Of a stretch of 18,125 bases of DNA, positions 14,838 through 18,125 are shown in pieces. Position 1 is the first letter of the stretch. Each line of letters begins with the position of its first letter. The notes under the pieces were generated by a model. It saw only the letters and a program-made list of their open reading frames with translations. It had not been told where the DNA came from and ran no database searches. Position numbers and translations under genes: made by a program. This stretch comes from JBDIAR01 sp039812545 (GTDB lineage: Bacteria; Actinomycetota; Actinomycetes; Actinomycetales; Dermatophilaceae). The DNA is taken from positions 1 through 18,125 of the forward strand of contig JBDIAR010000057.1 in assembly GCA_039812545.1 (NCBI GenBank). The letters run 5' to 3'.

Positions 14838-16598
14838 TTACTGGTCGAGCCAGATCTTGGTGATCTCCGGCATACCCTTGTTGGGGTTGTTGATCACGTT
14901 CTTGACCTTCTTGCCGAAGACGTAGTTGCCCTTGTCGTTGTAGTCCGGGATGGCGTAGACGAGTTCCTCGGTCAGTCGCTTGTCGAGCTTGCCCCACTCG
15001 GGACCCTGATCGGTGATCGACAGCTTCTGGATGCGGGCGATCTCGTCGTCGACCCACGTCTCGCTGGCGTTGCCGAAGGTCGTACCGCCCTGGGAGAGCG
15101 CGATCTTGCCGAAGGTGGGCGGGATGATCGAGTCGGCCGACGGCCAGTCGAAGCACCAGCCGCGCGGCGACTGCAGCATGTTGTACTTGCCGTTCGGCTT
15201 GCCGGCGAGCTTGCGGCGTTCCTTGCCCGGGGCGCCGATGTCGGTCACCTTGAAGCCGGCCGCCTCCAACTTCTGCTTGCGGACCTGGTTGACCTTCTGC
15301 GCGGTGTCGTCGTCGTTGGTGTAGTAGTAGATCAGCTCGAAGTTCTCCTTGCCGGCGGCCTTGAGCATCTCCTTGGCCTTGACCGGGTCGCCGTCGCCCT
15401 TGCCGTTCATCTTGAAGCCGGGAGCGGCCTCGGCCTCGTAGCTGAGGTGGCCGGGGATCTGCGGCGGGATGATCGTGCTGGTCGGCGTGAACGAGTGCGT
15501 GGTCTCGGCCGCGGCCTTGTGGATGGACTCAAAGGGCCACGCCACCGCGATCGCCTTGCGGACCTCGAGCGGGATCTTCGTGGCGTCCATGTTGACCATG
15601 ATCACGCAGGAGCTCGGGCCCTCGACGTACTGGTCCTTGTTCTCACCCTCGATCTTGGGGATGAGGCTGGCGTCGATGGCGTCCCAGTTCAGCGTCGTCG
15701 CGTCCACGCCATTGCTGGCCAGAACAGCCTGCTGGACCTGCTTGAAGTCCTGGCCGAACTTGAAGTGGTAGCCGTCCGGGTAGTTGTTGCGCGCCGGGTC
15801 GGTGTTCGGGTCCCACTTGTCGTTGCGCTCGAGAACCAGTTCGGTGCCGGTGGTGTAGGTCTTGAACTTGTACGGGCCGGTCGCCAGCGGGTGCAGCTGG
15901 TAGTCGGCCTTCTTGTCCTTGGCCTCGGGGATCGGGGTGAACTGGTTGAACGAGACGAAGTACGGCAGCGTGGAGAACTTCTTCTCCAGGTGGAAGACGA
16001 TCGTCTTGTCGTCCTTGGCCTCGACGCCGTTCCAGTTCTTGTCGCCCTTGTACGGGCCCTGGTAGTCGGCCCCGCCCTTGAAGAATTCCTTCTGGTAGGT
16101 CGGACCGTTGGAGGCCAGGTCCGGGTCGAAGGAGCGCTTGGCCGCGAAGACGATGTCCTGGGCCTTGACCGGGGAGCCGTCTTCGTAGAGCAGACCGTCC
16201 TTGAGGGTGAACTCCCAGGACAGTCCGTCCGCCGACTCACGACCGAGGTCGGTCGCCAGGTCCGGCACCAGGACCATAGCGCCGTCACGCATGGTGAAGG
16301 TGGTCAGCGCGCGGTGGGTCAGCGAGAAGATGACGGCGGTGTCCTGGTAGAACTGGTCACTCGGGTCGAAGTTGGCCGGGGTCGTGCTGTAGGAGACGGT
16401 CAGGGTCCCGCCCTTCTTGGCTCCCGGGATCTCGGGGGCCGGACCCTTCGCGTCGGGCATCAGGTTTGCCTTGGCCCCCTCCACCTGGCCGCCACCTTGA
16501 GTCTGGTTGCCCGTGCCGGTGGTCGACGGTGCCGCGCATGCGGACATGAGACCCAACGACGCGGCTGCCCCGAGGGCCAGCATCTTGCTCCAGCGCAT
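14838..16598 (-). CDS. dppA: Family 5 extracellular solute-binding lipoprotein of the peptide ABC importer
   Basis: The ligand-capturing subunit, 586 aa. The signal peptide has basic residues (MRWSK), a hydrophobic core and a lipobox-like MSAC with the lipidated Cys21, followed by a Ser/Thr/Gly-rich tether of about 30 residues, so it is anchored to the outer face of the membrane. The SBP_bac_5 fold is indicated by GGTLTVSYSTTPANFDP (about 62-78), the run LVPDLATDL, DGLSWEFTLKDGLLYEDGSPVKAQDIVFAAKR and YKFKTYTTGTELVLERNDKWD. The ATG at 16598 is preceded by AAGGAG about nine bases away. It is followed by two hairpins, suggesting differential expression. The ligand is not deducible: peptides are likely, but nickel or oligosaccharide binding also occurs in this family. 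Confidence 0.94.
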   Translation of the reverse strand: MRWSKMLALGAAASLGLMSACAAPSTTGTGNQTQGGGQVEGAKANLMPDAKGPAPEIPGAKKGGTLTVSYSTTPANFDPSDQFYQDTAVIFSLTHRALTTFTMRDGAMVLVPDLATDLGRESADGLSWEFTLKDGLLYEDGSPVKAQDIVFAAKRSFDPDLASNGPTYQKEFFKGGADYQGPYKGDKNWNGVEAKDDKTIVFHLEKKFSTLPYFVSFNQFTPIPEAKDKKADYQLHPLATGPYKFKTYTTGTELVLERNDKWDPNTDPARNNYPDGYHFKFGQDFKQVQQAVLASNGVDATTLNWDAIDASLIPKIEGENKDQYVEGPSSCVIMVNMDATKIPLEVRKAIAVAWPFESIHKAAAETTHSFTPTSTIIPPQIPGHLSYEAEAAPGFKMNGKGDGDPVKAKEMLKAAGKENFELIYYYTNDDDTAQKVNQVRKQKLEAAGFKVTDIGAPGKERRKLAGKPNGKYNMLQSPRGWCFDWPSADSIIPPTFGKIALSQGGTTFGNASETWVDDEIARIQKLSITDQGPEWGKLDKRLTEELVYAIPDYNDKGNYVFGKKVKNVINNPNKGMPEITKIWLDQ

Positions 16599-16711
16599 GT
16601 GTTCTGCTCCTTGCGGTTAGCTTGTCCCGGCTGTTACCGAGAACTCCTTTGTACTGACGGATGGCCGGTCCCAATCGGCCGTGGCGGGTTGCCTTGTTGT
16701 TTCCCCAAGCT
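16599..16711 (-). promoter_or_regulatory. Intergenic region dppC-dppA
   Basis: These 113 bp lie between the dppC stop and the binding-protein start. They contain a modest inverted repeat, GGCCG and CGGCC separated by eight bases (near 16669-16686), and a good AAGGAG ribosome-binding site just before dppA. The gap is long for this operon, so an internal promoter for dppA is possible, but I see no clear promoter boxes. Confidence 0.3.
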
Positions 16712-17851
16712 CTATCGACGGGTCGTCGGATCGAAGGCGTCCCGGATCGCGTCTCCGAGGAGAGCGAGCGCGAGAACGAGAATCGACAGCGACAGCACCG
16801 GCGGCCAGAAGAAGAGCGGATAACTCTGATAGTAGGTCTGGGCATCCGAGATGGTCCGCCCCCACGACGCCGTCGGCTCGATCAAACCCGCGCCCAGGTA
16901 GCTGAGCGTCGCCTCGAAGGTGATGTATGCCGGCACGGCGATCGAGGCCGACACGATGATCGGACCGACCAGGTTGGGCAGGATCTCCTTGAAGAGAATC
17001 TGCCGGGTCGGGACACCGATGGCCCGAGCGGCCTGGACGAACTCCCGCTCTCTTAAGCTCTTTACCTCGCCTCTGACCAACCGGCACAGACCCATCCAGC
17101 CGAAGGTGACCAGGATGGCGATGATCACCCAGAACCGGATCGACGAGGTTTCCTCGGCGCTCAGATCGGTGCCGAAGCGGAGCTGGACGATCGGGACGAT
17201 CGCCAACACGAGCAGCAGCAACGGCAGCGACAGGAAGAAGTCGGTCAGCCACTGGATGACCTTGTCGACGATGCCGCCGAGGTACCCGGACAACAGGCCG
17301 AGGACGACGCCGATGATGGTGGTGAAGATGGCGGCCGTGAATCCGATGATGAGAGAGGGTCTGGCACCGTACGACCAGCGGGCGAACAGGTCACGACCTA
17401 GCCGCATCTCCACACCCAGCCAGTGCGCGGAACTCATCCCCACGGTCGGGTAGCCGTTCAGGTCGACGAGCTCGGTGTGCACGGTCGAGGGATCCGCCTT
17501 GAGCCCGGTCACCGGGTCGACGGATTGCAGCGACGTGAGGAACGGGGCGAAGACCGCGATGAGGATGAAGAAGGCCACGATGGCCGCGCAGACGACGGCG
17601 ACCTTGTCTTTCTTGAGCCGATCCCAGGCGACCTGACCGGGCGAACGACCCGAGCGATCGTCCGACACTGCGGCGGAGATTTGTTCGGCCTCGGGCGCAG
17701 CAGCGACAACATCCGCTGCAGGCAAAGCGTTCAACGCCGGATTCTCCGTCCTGGTCAAGGTCGTCGCACCATCATCGGGTGTGCTCACCGCCGGGGTCGC
17801 GGGCCCGGTGAGGTCCCGATCCCGAGGCGTGTCCGGATGGGACGACGTCAC
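16712..17851 (-). CDS. dppC: Peptide ABC transporter permease (DppC/OppC type) with long N-terminal tail
   Basis: The second membrane subunit of the importer. I favour GTG 17851 (379 aa), with AGGA nine bases upstream; an ATG at 17989 would give 425 aa but starts in the rarA-dppC gap with no good ribosome-binding site. The first 75 or so residues are hydrophilic and rich in Pro, Ala, Asp and Thr, probably disordered and cytoplasmic. They are followed by the OppC N-terminal region (AWDRLKKDKVAVVCAAIV) with the first membrane helix, a periplasmic loop with YPTVGMSSAHWLGVEMRLGRDLF, and five more helices. The coupling loop is FVQAARAIGVPTRQILFKEI, and the C-terminus DAIRDAFDPTTRR is typical. Being first in the operon, ahead of the binding protein, is an uncommon order. 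Confidence 0.9.
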   Translation of the reverse strand: MTSSHPDTPRDRDLTGPATPAVSTPDDGATTLTRTENPALNALPAADVVAAAPEAEQISAAVSDDRSGRSPGQVAWDRLKKDKVAVVCAAIVAFFILIAVFAPFLTSLQSVDPVTGLKADPSTVHTELVDLNGYPTVGMSSAHWLGVEMRLGRDLFARWSYGARPSLIIGFTAAIFTTIIGVVLGLLSGYLGGIVDKVIQWLTDFFLSLPLLLLVLAIVPIVQLRFGTDLSAEETSSIRFWVIIAILVTFGWMGLCRLVRGEVKSLREREFVQAARAIGVPTRQILFKEILPNLVGPIIVSASIAVPAYITFEATLSYLGAGLIEPTASWGRTISDAQTYYQSYPLFFWPPVLSLSILVLALALLGDAIRDAFDPTTRR

Positions 17852-17991
17852 CTTGCCACATCCTGAGACGGAAATGAAGTCGCGGAACGGGCCTGGATCA
17901 CAAATCGTTACCTGCGCCGAACGGTTCATCGATCGCCAGGAGAACACGCCCGGAGGAAGAGTTTGGTGATCGGCGTCTACGGACGTCACCT
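17852..17991 (-). promoter_or_regulatory. Intergenic region rarA-dppC, presumed dpp promoter
   Basis: This 140-bp gap between the rarA stop and the chosen dppC start is the expected site of the dpp operon promoter. It includes a locally A/T-richer stretch (minus strand GTAACGATTTGTGATCC near 17895-17912) and CGATCGAT near 17930. No confident -35/-10 pair or long inverted repeat is visible, so the call rests on position. Confidence 0.3.
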
Positions 17992-18125
17992 CTATACCGG
18001 GTCTTCGCCGCCTGGGCCGCGCGTCGCCCCATGCAATCGTCCGCGCACCCAGGCCAGCCGGCCGGACAGTCGCTCCTCGAATCCCCGATCCGTGGGCCGG
18101 TAGTAGTCAGTGGTGCCGGCGAGGT
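17992..18125 (-). CDS. rarA: C-terminal end of a RarA/MgsA-type AAA+ ATPase (replication-associated recombination protein A), partial
   Basis: Only the last 43 residues and a TAG stop at 17994-17992 lie in the window. They read DYYRPTDRGFEERLSGRLAWVRGRL followed by a Gly-rich tail (shown here as two runs: DYYRPTDRGFEERL at 6-19 and SGRLAWVRGRL at 20-30). The YY-PT-RGFE--L--RL pattern is the conserved C-terminus of RarA, a clamp-loader-like ATPase acting at stalled replication forks. Location upstream of alaS agrees with actinobacterial gene order, though rpsD, often between the two, is absent. The identification rests on a short motif plus context. Confidence 0.75.
   Translation of the reverse strand, partial: LAGTTDYYRPTDRGFEERLSGRLAWVRGRLHGATRGPGGEDPV

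Larger units (their letters stand above)
289..16931. repeat. Dispersed octamer GTATGCCG / CGGCATAC, 29 core copies
   Basis: The heptamer GTATGCC starts on the plus strand at 289, 1598, 1917, 2910, 4276, 4743, 5881, 7002, 7712, 7908, 8586, 10070, 10910, 12338, 13270 and 16925. Its complement GGCATAC starts at 369, 1838, 2833, 3855, 5164, 5491, 6783, 8492, 10352, 11144, 12750, 13004 and 14869. Of the 29, 26 extend to GTATGCCG, and 15 are preceded by G. All but the one at 5491 lie in genes. Base composition alone predicts about two heptamers. Copies fall in different codon frames (Tyr-Ala, Ala-Tyr, His-Thr, Gly-Met-Pro), so the enrichment is at DNA level. The function is unknown. Confidence 0.85.

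Noticed and set aside
14876..16924. The 2-kb octamer-free stretch over dppA as a meaningful gap
   Set aside because: With average spacing near 625 bp, one gap of this size among about 30 intervals is not surprising.
17852..17989. An extended 425-residue DppC beginning at ATG 17989
   Set aside because: The extra 46 residues match nothing in OppC proteins, contain Cys/Trp in a random pattern and lack a good ribosome-binding site; GTG 17851 is better supported.

Overview
The window is high-GC DNA in which every recognised gene lies on the minus strand, so transcription runs from high to low coordinates. The core order, rarA – alaS – ruvX – mltG – aroE – prepilin peptidase – aroC – aroK – aroB, is an arrangement known from Actinomycetota such as Mycobacterium tuberculosis and Streptomyces. 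Frequent GTG/TTG starts, ATGA/GTGA overlaps and a lipoprotein-anchored Dpp/Opp binding protein fit that assignment. I suspect a member of the Micrococcales, but that is only an impression.

Layout in transcription order: the C-terminal end of rarA (18125-17992); a five-gene oligopeptide/dipeptide ABC importer, dppC–dppA–dppB–dppD–dppF (17851-11653), with two strong hairpins between dppA and dppB; a 197-bp intergenic region with 21-bp tandem repeats and a palindrome at the alaS start; then a tightly packed housekeeping and shikimate cluster, alaS–ruvX–mltG–aroE–pilD-like–aroC–[aroK::aroB-like fusion]–aroB (11455-1577). After a 90-bp gap come an NAD-type quinate/shikimate dehydrogenase and a translationally coupled TetR regulator (1486-1), the latter cut by the window edge.

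Together the aro genes supply 3-dehydroquinate synthase, shikimate dehydrogenase, shikimate kinase and chorismate synthase. DAHP synthase, dehydroquinase and EPSP synthase are not in the window. The QsuD-like enzyme probably works in the opposite, catabolic direction on quinate and shikimate.

Two observations stand out. First, the shikimate kinase gene is fused to a 3-dehydroquinate-synthase-like domain that has lost one expected zinc-ligand histidine, a second active-site histidine and the GGG nucleotide motif, while a canonical aroB overlaps it by 8 bp immediately downstream. Second, the octamer GTATGCCG/CGGCATAC and its heptamer core are scattered through the window on both strands. I count 29 heptamers by eye against roughly 2 expected from composition. 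They occur in all three codon frames and dictate rare synonymous codons, which points to a genome-wide DNA-level signal of unknown purpose.
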